A DNA stretch of 5,207 nucleotides from Nitrospirales bacterium (GCA_021604265.1 BQIY01000213.1:1-5207); one strand, 5' to 3'; numbered from the stretch's first letter, positions 1 through 4,882 are shown. Program-made: numbers and translations. Notes: generated from the sequence alone by a model not told the origin.

Positions 1-146
1 CGCCCAGCAACAGGCTGGATAAAATGAAAGACAAGTGGGGCAACTATCATTCGATCCGGGTAACAGAACAATACCGGATATGGTTTATCTGGGAGAATGG
101 GAATGCTTTGAATGTTGAATTTGGCGACTATCATGACAAGCTCTAG
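1..146 (+). CDS. higB: HigB-type toxin, C-terminal part (RelE/ParE superfamily), cut by the window edge
   Basis: This is the last 47 codons of a toxin of the RelE/HigB mRNA-interferase type, a family that cleaves mRNA on the ribosome. The reading frame runs from base 3 to a TAG at 144-146. The visible part carries the family's C-terminal pattern: a Tyr-His-Ser-Ile-Arg-Val strand, then QYRIWFIW, an acidic turn (ENGN), and the closing strand VEFGDYHDK, which resembles the usual VEIVDYH ending. Full family members are about 92 residues, so roughly half the protein lies outside the window. The antitoxin gene follows directly, and the toxin-first order is the HigBA arrangement. The promoter is upstream of the window. 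Whether the toxin is intact cannot be judged from this half. Confidence 0.87.
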   Translation, partial: PSNRLDKMKDKWGNYHSIRVTEQYRIWFIWENGNALNVEFGDYHDKL

Positions 147-150
147 GAGG
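145..150 (+). promoter_or_regulatory. higA ribosome binding site overlapping the higB stop
   Basis: AGGAGG begins on the second base of the higB TAG and ends 5 nt before the higA ATG at 156. A ribosome finishing higB therefore sits on the higA initiation site, which favours translational coupling of toxin and antitoxin. The site also fixes the higA start. Confidence 0.85.
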
Positions 151-155
151 AGAAC

Positions 156-461
156 ATGAGAAAGATACCAGTAGAACACCCCGGCATTATCCTACAAGAG
201 GAATTTCTTGATGAGATGGCAATTTCACAATATGCCCTTGCGAAGGCAACGGACATTCCTAAGACCCGCATAAATGCCATTGTCAACGGTGACAGGTCTA
301 TTACGCCTGATACCGCCTTGAGGCTTTCCCTGTTCTTTGGAAACAGTGCGGAGTTTTGGGTGAACCTACAAAAGCAGTATGACCTTGCACAGGTGAAGGA
401 TAGCTTTACCCCACCCAAAAACTTCATGACGGCGAAAGAACTTTTATCAACGCGGCAATAG
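156..461 (+). CDS. higA: HigA-type antitoxin, Xre-family helix-turn-helix protein
   Basis: This 101-residue protein is the antitoxin partner of the gene just upstream. In this family it binds and neutralises the toxin and represses the shared promoter. The sequence shows the full HigA pattern: HPGIILQEEFL at residues 8-18, then helix-turn-helix positions around 22-60 (QYALAKATDIPKTRI, then the INAIVNGDRSITPDTALRL segment), then FGNSAEFWVNLQKQYDL at 61-77. Length matches the family norm of about 95-105. The ATG at 156 is supported by AGGAGG 5 nt upstream and by the family N-terminus. No frameshift or missing motif is seen. The operator would lie upstream of higB, outside the window. Assignment to the HigA family is secure; the cognate pairing rests on adjacency. 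Confidence 0.95.
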   Translation: MRKIPVEHPGIILQEEFLDEMAISQYALAKATDIPKTRINAIVNGDRSITPDTALRLSLFFGNSAEFWVNLQKQYDLAQVKDSFTPPKNFMTAKELLSTRQ

Positions 462-532
462 AAAAATGGATAGTATTGAGGGCAGAGGGTCAGGCCTTGC
501 AATGACACATACCTAGCCGACCCAATCCTTTC

Positions 533-553
533 AGGAAGCCCTACAGGCTTTCT
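533..553 (+). terminator. Weak candidate terminator hairpin after higBA
   Basis: AGGAAGCC (533-540) pairs with GGCTTTCT (546-553) through eight pairs, one of them G-U, around the loop CTACA. It lies about 70 bp past the higA stop. The 3' arm is T-rich, but no clean T-tract follows, so termination is uncertain. Confidence 0.3.
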
Positions 554-784
554 TGATGCTCCCGAACCAACCCCATAATCTTGTGCATCACATTATCGAG
601 CGGTTGTTTCACTATTTTAAGAAGGCAAAAAGAAAGCGCCCAATTCCCAGAAGCAGGTTTATAACAGGTTTTTCCCCGAACGGGGTACTGGCGCAGACGA
701 CCTAGGAAATGAAGATATGAAAAGAACTTTTGGGGCATTCTACTTCCCTGATCTCTCCTTTCAACATAGGAGCATCTCAACATC

Positions 785-787
785 ATC
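785..787. repeat. Target-site duplication, left copy (ATC)
   Basis: ATC directly abuts the left IS tip and is repeated as ATC at 2038-2040 just beyond the right tip. Three base pairs is the expected duplication length for the IS3 group. The match is short and could be chance on its own, but both copies lie exactly where the inverted repeats end. Confidence 0.7.
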
Positions 788-813
788 TGATCTTCCCCTG
801 GTTTCGTGGACAC
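788..813 (+). repeat. IS left terminal inverted repeat (downstream of orfB)
   Basis: This 26-bp end begins TGATCTTCCCC and ends GTGGACAC. Against the reverse complement of 2012-2037 it matches at 22 of 26 positions, and all four differences are transitions. The orfB stop codon lies only a few bases inside it (818-820), as is usual for the family. A similar end stands alone at about 4715-4752. Confidence 0.9.
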
Positions 814-817
814 CTGG

Positions 818-1681
818 TTAAGCCGCGATAGCCAGCTTCTCACACTCGGCCGGAGTCAAATAGCCGAGAGCAGAATGGCGTCGCTGCCGATTGTAAAACA
901 CTTCGATATAGTCAAAGATCTCGATCCGAGCCTCCTGACGTGTGAGATAGTTTCTGCCATGAATGAGTTCCACTTTCAGAGAGTGGAAGAAGCTTTCTGC
1001 TACGGCGTTGTCCCAGCAATTCCCTCTTCGACTCATACTGCATTGGATCCCCGCAGCTTTCAGGACGGCCTGAAACGCTTGACAGGCGTACTGGACGCCC
1101 TGATCGGAATGATGGCTCAACCCAGTCCCCGGTCGACTGTTTGTGGTCGCCATCGTGAAGGCGGCAAGCACCAACTGTTGAGTCATCCACTGGTCCATCG
1201 CCCAGCCCACGACTTTCCGATGATACAAATCTAGGGTGACGGCCAAATACAGCCAGCCCTCTTGAGTGGGGATATACGTGATGTCTGAGACCCACCAGCG
1301 ATTGGCGGCCGACACGGTAAATTGACGGTTCAAGAGATTCGGGGCCACGGGATGGGGATGCTGCGAGTTGGTCGTTGCCCGAAACTTCTTCTTATGGCGG
1401 GAAACAATTCCATGCCTGCGCATCAGCTGTGCGACGCGGTGCTTGCCACAGGTCTGGCCCTCGGCCTTCAAGTCGGCATGCACACGCGGACTACCATAGG
1501 CCTGACGACTTCGTTGATGCACCGCTTGAATCTCCACGAGTAATCGCCGGTTCGCTCGGGTTCGTACACTCTCGGGGCGTCGCAGCCAGGCATAGAACCC
1601 ACTGGTGCCCACCTCCAGGACCTGGCAGAGCAGGGTCACGGGAAATGCTTCTCGATGATTCCGAATAAACGCATACCTCAT
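818..1681 (-). CDS. IS3-family transposase OrfB, DDE integrase domain
   Basis: This 287-residue protein is the catalytic half of the transposase. An N-terminal HTH_21-type segment (about residues 40-100, including AYGSPRVHADL) precedes an rve integrase core. The active-site triad is visible as D133 (WWVSDITYIPT), D193 (HHSDQGVQY) and E229 (NAVAESFFHSLK). There are 35 residues between the second Asp and the Glu, and a Lys seven residues after the Glu, which is the classic DD(35)E pattern. The C-terminal YNRQRRHSALGYLTP motif is complete. Its ATG at 1681 overlaps the orfA TGA (ATGA). In this family the working enzyme is usually the frameshifted OrfAB fusion, and a separately initiated OrfB is less certain. 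No lesion is seen. Confidence 0.96.
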   Translation of the reverse strand: MRYAFIRNHREAFPVTLLCQVLEVGTSGFYAWLRRPESVRTRANRRLLVEIQAVHQRSRQAYGSPRVHADLKAEGQTCGKHRVAQLMRRHGIVSRHKKKFRATTNSQHPHPVAPNLLNRQFTVSAANRWWVSDITYIPTQEGWLYLAVTLDLYHRKVVGWAMDQWMTQQLVLAAFTMATTNSRPGTGLSHHSDQGVQYACQAFQAVLKAAGIQCSMSRRGNCWDNAVAESFFHSLKVELIHGRNYLTRQEARIEIFDYIEVFYNRQRRHSALGYLTPAECEKLAIAA

Positions 1682-1974
1682 AGGGAATCCTTTGAGAAGA
1701 GAGCCGCCGCTTTTTTTAAGATGTCTCGTTCCATCCGTAACCGTTCATTCTCCCGTCGCAGTTGGCGCAGCTCCTCCTTGTCGGGGAGTCCGTGCCCTTG
1801 TCCTGGAAAGGCCGTCGTCGGGCTCCGAGCTAATTCCTGCTTCCACCGTCCTAACATCGTATCCCGAATCCCCAAATCTCGAGCCACTTGAGCGACGCTA
1901 CAGTTCTTTTCGGTCACCAGCCGAACCGCTTCGACTTTAAACTCCTGAGAAAAACTTCTTCGTGTTCTGCCCAT
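1678..1974 (-). CDS. IS3-family OrfA, helix-turn-helix / leucine-zipper protein
   Basis: This 98-residue protein binds the IS ends and regulates transposition in the IS3 family. The sequence begins MGRTRRSFSQEFK. A helix-turn-helix covers about residues 8-48 (VAQVARDLGI, then LGRWKQEL), and a Leu/Glu/Arg-rich coiled coil covers about 65-93 (ELRQLRRENERLRMERD). It ends LFSKDSL. I chose the ATG at 1974 rather than an in-frame ATG at 2019: AGGAGG lies 5 nt upstream of 1974, the protein then starts at the family N-terminus, and the longer version would begin inside the terminal inverted repeat. An A7 run at codons 86-88 is the frameshift point for the OrfAB fusion. Confidence 0.95.
   Translation of the reverse strand: MGRTRRSFSQEFKVEAVRLVTEKNCSVAQVARDLGIRDTMLGRWKQELARSPTTAFPGQGHGLPDKEELRQLRRENERLRMERDILKKAAALFSKDSL
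1711..1717 (-). promoter_or_regulatory. Programmed -1 frameshift slippery heptamer (A7) for OrfAB
   Basis: In the orfA frame the - strand reads TTA AAA AAA GCG. The last A of TTA plus the next six form the heptamer A-AAA-AAA, at Lys87-Lys88. After a -1 slip the frame reads Ser-Gly-Gly-Ser-Leu-Leu-Lys-Gly-Phe-Pro and then enters OrfB at Met1 without a stop. The fusion would be about 385 residues. This is the standard IS3-family control point, set in the conserved ILKKAAA region. Confidence 0.88.
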
Positions 1975-1979
1975 AGACA

Positions 1980-1985
1980 CCTCCT
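1980..1985 (-). promoter_or_regulatory. orfA ribosome binding site
   Basis: AGGAGG on the - strand, 5 nt before the ATG at 1974. It decides the orfA start over the in-frame ATG at 2019. Confidence 0.85.
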
Positions 1986-1992
1986 GAAGTAT

Positions 1993-2021
1993 ATTATCCA
2001 TACTTTTTGACGTGCCCACAA
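1993..2021 (-). promoter_or_regulatory. Candidate IS promoter for orfA
   Basis: On the - strand TTGTGG (2021-2016), partly inside the right inverted repeat, lies 17 bp from GATAAT (1998-1993), a 5-of-6 match to the -10 consensus. It would give a short leader directly in front of the orfA ribosome binding site. Placing the -35 in the terminal repeat is common for IS3 elements. The -35 match is weak (TTG only). Confidence 0.35.
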
Positions 2022-2037
2022 AACCGGGGGAAGATTA
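2012..2037 (-). repeat. IS right terminal inverted repeat (upstream of orfA)
   Basis: Read on the - strand it begins TAATCTTCCCCC and ends GTGGGCAC, pairing with the left end at 22 of 26 positions. The second base of the tip is A where the left end has G, so the top strand ends in TA instead of the canonical CA. Confidence 0.9.
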
Positions 2038-2040
2038 ATC
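2038..2040. repeat. Target-site duplication, right copy (ATC)
   Basis: This is the partner of 785-787, immediately outside the right inverted repeat. It sets the right IS boundary at 2037. Confidence 0.7.
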
Positions 2041-2051
2041 CTATCTAAAGA

Positions 2052-2127
2052 TGGTGGGTCGTACAGGGGGCGAACCTGCGGCCCGCTGCTTAAGAGTCAG
2101 CTGCTCTCTTAGTTTGGGCCACCAAGA
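2052..2127 (-). pseudogene. tRNA-Lys(CTT) pseudogene / decayed tRNA
   Basis: Read on the - strand, the 3' part closely follows a bacterial tRNA-Lys: AGAGCAGCTGACTCTTAA with anticodon CTT at 2094-2092, then the variable loop, the T arm GCAGG-TTCGCCC-CCTGT, the acceptor strand ACGACCC, and an encoded ACCA ending at 2052. The spacing from anticodon to CCA is exactly canonical (42 nt). The 5' third is ruined: where GGGTCGT should pair with ACGACCC it reads TCTTGGT, and the D arm does not fold. The near-invariant A58 of the T loop is C, and one anticodon-stem pair is A-G. It is therefore unlikely to be functional. It may be a decayed tRNA or a tRNA 3' remnant left by an integrative element. The IS is inserted 14 bp beyond its 3' end. 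Confidence 0.75.
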
Positions 2128-2627
2128 ACCCTAAAACACCATTTTCATTGAAGTGAAATGATTACGCAAAAAGGGCTTTGGGGGGTCAAAAAAACCTTCC
2201 CTCATGAAACTAGGAAGATAGAAATTTAAAGAACTCTGGTCCCGGCAGCTCCACCCGAAAAGTTCTAAAATCGTCCACTCCCCAGCCGTTTTGTTCAGGG
2301 GGTCAGTCCAGGGAGTCAGGTTGCGTGTTTCATGATATGACGTTTCATGGGCTGAATCGTTTAAGAGGCGTCCTTGTTTTTTCTTTACACGTCTATATCT
2401 GAGTCGTGTTTAAACTCACCCACACAATATTCGGTTCTCAAGTTTTCTGATGGTGACTACCAAACAATAATCGTCTCGGTGCTGACACCATTAGATACCC
2501 ATCTTGCGTCGTAATTTCCTTCCGGGGATTCCTTGCCCATCTACCTTCTCAAGACGGCATGACCTTGACCCATGATGTAGGGCATTACCGACACTATGTT
2601 ATAAATAACGTAACCTAACCTAACCCC

Positions 2628-2726
2628 TTATTTGTACCCACTTGCCATGAAGCCCAGCCGTTTCATCTCATTCAATTTCCATTGCAATGGAAGGGGAGGG
2701 GTCAACGGCACTCGGTCCGACTTCAT
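2628..2726 (-). CDS. Candidate 32-residue small ORF behind an exceptional Shine-Dalgarno
   Basis: A 32-codon frame runs from ATG at 2726 to TAA at 2630-2628. It is preceded at 7 nt by an almost ideal ribosome binding site (2731-2741), much stronger than expected by chance. The peptide starts MKSDRVPLTPPLPLQW, then reads KLNEMKRLGF and ends MASGYK. It is proline-rich at the N-terminus, basic, and has no membrane segment. I recognise no family. It could be a real small protein, a leader peptide, or the surviving start of a gene whose body has been lost. All three frames meet stops soon after 2628, so no simple frameshift restores a longer product. Confidence 0.33.
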   Translation of the reverse strand: MKSDRVPLTPPLPLQWKLNEMKRLGFMASGYK

Positions 2727-2730
2727 GTCT

Positions 2731-2741
2731 TCACCTCCTTT
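2731..2741 (-). promoter_or_regulatory. Strong Shine-Dalgarno for the small ORF
   Basis: On the - strand this reads AAAGGAGGTGA, an extended complement of the 16S rRNA 3' end, with the AGGAGG core 7 nt from the ATG at 2726. It is the best ribosome binding site in the window and the main reason to take the short frame seriously. Confidence 0.55.
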
Positions 2742-2779
2742 CAGTATCTGAAGGCAATAATTAAAGTGTATACAGTAGT

Positions 2780-2809
2780 AAGATATTTTAGTATATCTAC
2801 AGATGTCAT
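2780..2809 (-). promoter_or_regulatory. Candidate promoter with an overlapping inverted repeat upstream of the small ORF
   Basis: On the - strand ATGACA (2809-2804, 5 of 6 with the -35 consensus) is 18 bp from TATCTT (2785-2780, 4 of 6 with -10). The perfect inverted repeat AGATAT-N6-ATATCT at 2781-2798 fills the spacer and touches the -10, where a repressor would act. The block is AT-rich, so such matches are easy to find by chance. Confidence 0.25.
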
Positions 2810-3101
2810 ATATTTCCTGATGTGTCTTTATGACTTTGCTAGGTTTGCAGTTATGGTTAAGAGCAAAGAAGGACCAGAACCAGCAGGGGCGTGGCTGCTA
2901 CAGGGGTACCGTGGAACCTTATGCGAAGAATGAAAATTGCCGCGGCGATTTAAGGAAAAACGTGGAAGTAGTTATTCTTTGAGGCCTGCGAGCATTACTT
3001 GGGGGAGTTAGAGAAGAAGAGGGTTCTGCCAAAAGATAAAGAGTAAATCCGAAATCGGAAGTAAGCTCATTTAAACTGACTTAATTCCATTAGGAGTGTT
3101 T

Positions 3102-3560
3102 ATGGCCACGGATTCCGAATACGACAGTGGTAAGGCTAAGGTTGCCTTGGACCACGCGTGGGCTTATTTCTCGCTTCATGCAACACAAAGATTGCAAACA
3201 GTAAATTTTTTTCTGATTGCTACTGCATTTCTATTGGCGGCATTTGTCACAGCAATAAAGGAAGAGTTGCACCTCTTGGCTGCCTGCGTAGCACTTTTGT
3301 CAGTTCTTATTTCGTATTTCTTCTTACAGCTGGAGCATCGCATTCGATCATTGATCAAGGCTGCTGAAGATGCAATGAAGCCATTGCAGGATGAATTGGC
3401 AGAGTCTCTGGAAATAGATACCCTACGCATTGTCTCCCATGTAGAGGAATCCAAAAATGGAGAATGGAAATACTCCAAGGTTTTCCGTTTTCTGTATCGC
3501 ACCGCGATTGCAGCATTTAGTTTGGGATTCTTCTATGCAATTTACGCTGCCGTTTCCTAA
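3102..3560 (+). CDS. Unrecognised small protein with three predicted membrane segments
   Basis: This 152-residue protein belongs to no family I can name with confidence. A short polar N-terminus with HAWAYFSLHATQRLQ (about 18-32) leads into two closely spaced hydrophobic segments (about 33-52, FFLIATAFLLAAFVTAI, and 56-75, LHLLAACVALLSVLISYFF). A charged, probably cytoplasmic region with helical character follows (about 76-130, LEHRIRSLIKAAEDAMKPLQ), and then a third segment (about 131-151). The layout loosely recalls small 2TM/SLATT-like or RipA-like membrane proteins, but no diagnostic motif confirms that. I chose the ATG at 3102: AGGAG at 3092-3096 precedes it by 5 nt, whereas the in-frame GTG at 3096 overlaps that site. 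The next gene on the strand begins 133 bp later, too far for a tight operon. Confidence 0.85.
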   Translation: MATDSEYDSGKAKVALDHAWAYFSLHATQRLQTVNFFLIATAFLLAAFVTAIKEELHLLAACVALLSVLISYFFLQLEHRIRSLIKAAEDAMKPLQDELAESLEIDTLRIVSHVEESKNGEWKYSKVFRFLYRTAIAAFSLGFFYAIYAAVS

Positions 3561-3601
3561 TAAAGACAAACCTCAAACTGGATACTCTGGTTTTTGGTAG
3601 T

Positions 3602-3663
3602 GCCGAGCGAATTCTGCGTTCTTTACCGTATAGCGAATTTTCCCTATTTAGTGTTTTCTCGGC
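3602..3663. repeat. Long-spaced inverted repeat with internal direct repeat between the two + strand genes
   Basis: GCCGAG (3602-3607) and CTCGGC (3658-3663) are perfect inverted arms 50 bp apart. Within and overlapping them AGCGAATT occurs twice (3606-3613, 3632-3639). The structure sits just upstream of the dehydrogenase gene and could be regulatory, but the arms are short. Confidence 0.25.
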
Positions 3664-3693
3664 TGTAATCGTTTAACTGAGGAAGGGGTAATC

Positions 3694-4671
3694 TTGGAAA
3701 TGCACGGTCATCCAGCCATTTTTCTTAGTGGGACCGCGCCTAATTCTTTAGGATCATCTCTACTTGGTGGCCTGCGCAAAAGGTATAGTGAATCGCCAAT
3801 TGTTGCTTTTGACAATCAGACCAATCCGATTCTTAATGAACTTGGGAAAGCTCGTTTGATTGAACTCGACCTGAATCCGTTAAATCCCAATAATTCATAC
3901 GAGCGTCTCGCACACGATCTACACTCTGGGATCCTTCGCACTCAAACGGAACTTGGATTTCCCGGCGTTGGAATCGCCATTCTTGCCGCTGGCGTTTACG
4001 ATTCTGGCCCGCTGGTTGAAACTTCCATTGAAGCACGGAAACGACTTGTTGGGGGCAACGTCTGTGGGAAAATTGAATTGCTTAATTCAGTGTTGAGCGT
4101 GAACCATATGCTCAAATTCAATAGCTCCAAGGAACTTACCATCGTTGACGTGGGATCGTTGCATGGATTGGCAGCAACGGGAGGCCGATCAATTTATGCG
4201 GCAACGAAGGCGTTCGGACTTAATTTGTGCCTTTCGTTACTCCGTGGCCTAGAAGTGAATCGTTTGATTTACTTAGCACCGGGCCCCATAGACACCCATA
4301 TGCTCCATCGAAACCATTGGGTTTCAAAAGAGAATGGCTCGCCCGAATTCTTCGATTACGTTCGGACGCGGGAAGCGAATCTCTACGAAGATGTCTTTAT
4401 CCGGTGTGATGATGCAGCATTCGCGGATGTCACTTCATCTAGTCAGATGGACAATATCGGCTTGGCTGAAGTATTCGCCCGGTATAAGAAGCGGCGAGCA
4501 GAACAGTTCAATGATGGAGTGGGCATTCTACGTGCAACCGATGTTGCGGATCGTATTGTTGAGGTTCTTGCAGACAACAAGTCCTACTCAGACGGAGTAT
4601 ATATTCTGACAGCCCCTTCTGGAGAGATGCAGATGAAGAGACTTTCCTTCACTGAAGTAATACGTCACTAA
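3694..4671 (+). CDS. Short-chain dehydrogenase/reductase (SDR)-like protein
   Basis: This is a 325-residue Rossmann-fold protein that probably carries out NAD(P)-dependent oxidoreduction of an unknown substrate in the cytoplasm. The dinucleotide loop is GTAPNSLGSS at residues 13-22. An acidic D40 ends strand 2, which in SDRs favours NAD(H). LAAGVYD at 97-103 replaces the usual NNAG. The active-site set is visible as N122, S155 (VDVGSLHG), Y168 and K172 (IYAATK), followed by LAPGPIDT at 194-201. After the core come about 120 residues including a polar stretch (ARYKKRRAEQF), so it is longer than classical 250-residue SDRs. The start is taken as TTG at 3694, 5 nt after GGAAGGGG. The ATG at 3700 is an alternative that removes two residues, with 11-nt spacing. 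No partner gene identifies the substrate. Confidence 0.88.
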   Translation: MEMHGHPAIFLSGTAPNSLGSSLLGGLRKRYSESPIVAFDNQTNPILNELGKARLIELDLNPLNPNNSYERLAHDLHSGILRTQTELGFPGVGIAILAAGVYDSGPLVETSIEARKRLVGGNVCGKIELLNSVLSVNHMLKFNSSKELTIVDVGSLHGLAATGGRSIYAATKAFGLNLCLSLLRGLEVNRLIYLAPGPIDTHMLHRNHWVSKENGSPEFFDYVRTREANLYEDVFIRCDDAAFADVTSSSQMDNIGLAEVFARYKKRRAEQFNDGVGILRATDVADRIVEVLADNKSYSDGVYILTAPSGEMQMKRLSFTEVIRH

Positions 4672-4714
4672 CTAAACGGCATCTCTATAAACTCCTGACA
4701 AACAGCTTGAAGTA

Positions 4715-4752
4715 TGTGGTCATCCCCCGGTTTCCTGGACACGTTAGTTAAG
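4715..4752 (+). repeat. Solitary IS end related to the left end of the complete IS3 element
   Basis: From 4720 the sequence reads TCATCCCCCGGTTTCC, then TGGACAC, then GTTAGTTAAG. It lines up with the left tip of the 788-2037 element (TGATCTTCCCCTGGTTTC, GTGGACAC, CTGGTTAAG) in the same orientation. No transposase sequence follows, and no matching opposite end is seen in the window. A tip of TGTGG at 4715 would fit an IS3-type TG terminus. It is best read as the stub of a related but not identical IS whose body, once to the right, was deleted. Confidence 0.6.
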
Positions 4753-4785
4753 AATCAAGAGGGGGTAATCCTATTCGACCCAACT

Positions 4786-4801
4786 CCCCCCAAATGGGGG
4801 G
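4786..4801. repeat. G/C-run hairpin
   Basis: CCCCCC (4786-4791), loop AAAT, GGGGGG (4796-4801): a perfect 6-bp all-GC stem. No T-run follows, so it is not a terminator by itself. It lies between the solitary IS end and the terminator. Confidence 0.5.
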
Positions 4802-4852
4802 TATGAACGTAGGAACGAATTTGGAAACGGCGTCTGTTTTGGTTAGTAAAGA

Positions 4853-4873
4853 TTTGGATTGAGCCAATTCAAA
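4853..4873. repeat. Nine-pair hairpin upstream of the terminator
   Basis: TTTGGATTG (4853-4861), loop AGC, CAATTCAAA (4865-4873): nine consecutive pairs, one of them G-U on the + strand. It ends 9 bp before the terminator stem at 4883, so a + strand transcript would carry the two structures in series. Confidence 0.5.
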
Positions 4874-4882
4874 CGGTGGACT

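Larger units (their letters stand above)
462..787. other. Non-coding stretch between higA and the IS
   Basis: About 326 bp without a supportable gene. A - strand frame is open across 541-843, but it starts inside the IS end, has no ribosome binding site and matches no family I recognise. The stretch holds an imperfect hairpin at 533-553 and a tight CCCCG-AA-CGGGG inverted repeat at 674-685. The latter follows a T-run rather than preceding one, so it is not a + strand terminator. Confidence 0.6.
788..2037 (-). mobile_element. Complete IS3-family insertion sequence, 1250 bp
   Basis: The element carries orfA and orfB on the - strand, bounded by imperfect terminal inverted repeats and flanked by a 3-bp ATC direct repeat. 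The genes have the IS3-family layout: orfA encodes a helix-turn-helix plus leucine-zipper protein, and orfB a DDE transposase. They overlap by ATGA and have an A7 slippery site upstream of the overlap. Both frames and the frameshift window are open, so the element looks recently functional. A 3-bp duplication is typical of the IS3 group, but I cannot name the exact element. The left tip reads TGATC as expected. The right tip, read inward, is TAATC, so the usual terminal CA is TA there. Confidence 0.93.
2128..3101. other. Long non-coding or eroded stretch between the tRNA remnant and the membrane protein gene
   Basis: Nearly 1 kb with no normal-sized gene that I can support. An open + frame at 2682-2933 has no ribosome binding site, odd composition and no family resemblance. 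Visible small structures are an 11-bp imperfect direct repeat CAGGGGGTCAG/CAGGGAGTCAG (2296-2306, 2309-2319), a GTTTCATG repeat (2327-2334, 2342-2349), three tandem TAACC units (2611-2625), an AT-rich block around 2760-2820, and a perfect palindrome TCCGA-AA-TCGGA (3048-3059) about 42 bp before the next gene. A 24-codon coding-looking tail ending at 3046 may be gene debris. A short - strand ORF at 2628-2726 is listed separately. Confidence 0.55.

Noticed and set aside
143..508. A 121-codon - strand frame over higA.
   Set aside because: It is antisense to a clear HigA gene. Its translation is rich in Cys/Phe/Ser with no family pattern.
674..685. The CCCCG-AA-CGGGG palindrome as a terminator.
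   Set aside because: The loop is too tight, and the T-run lies before the stem on the + strand. Neither strand has a T-tract after it.
541..843. A 100-codon - strand open frame left of the IS.
   Set aside because: It begins inside the IS end, has no ribosome binding site and shows no recognisable domain. It is most likely a chance frame.
912..1295. Open frames opposite or alongside orfB, including 806-1234 (+) and 912-1295 (-).
   Set aside because: They are shadow frames of the transposase gene, which has all DDE residues in its own frame.
2611..2625. Three TAACC repeats resembling telomere-type repeats.
   Set aside because: Only three pentamer units are present in a clearly bacterial context, so it is probably a chance microrepeat.
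2682..2933. An 83-codon + strand frame.
   Set aside because: It has no ribosome binding site. It starts antisense to the small ORF and runs through the AT-rich promoter-like block, and its translation resembles no protein family.
2972..3046. A coding-looking 24-codon tail on the + strand (LFFEACEHYLGELEKKRV and onward, ending at TAA 3044-3046).
   Set aside because: A stop codon immediately precedes it in frame and no start or upstream continuation is visible. It may be debris of a lost gene, but it is too short to name.
3096..3101. GTG at 3096 as the start of the membrane protein gene.
   Set aside because: It overlaps the AGGAG ribosome binding site. The ATG at 3102 has correct spacing.
788..4752. 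A composite transposon bounded by the complete IS and the solitary IS end.
   Set aside because: The second end is diverged and lacks any transposase body or partner end. The complete IS also has its own target duplication, showing that it inserted alone.
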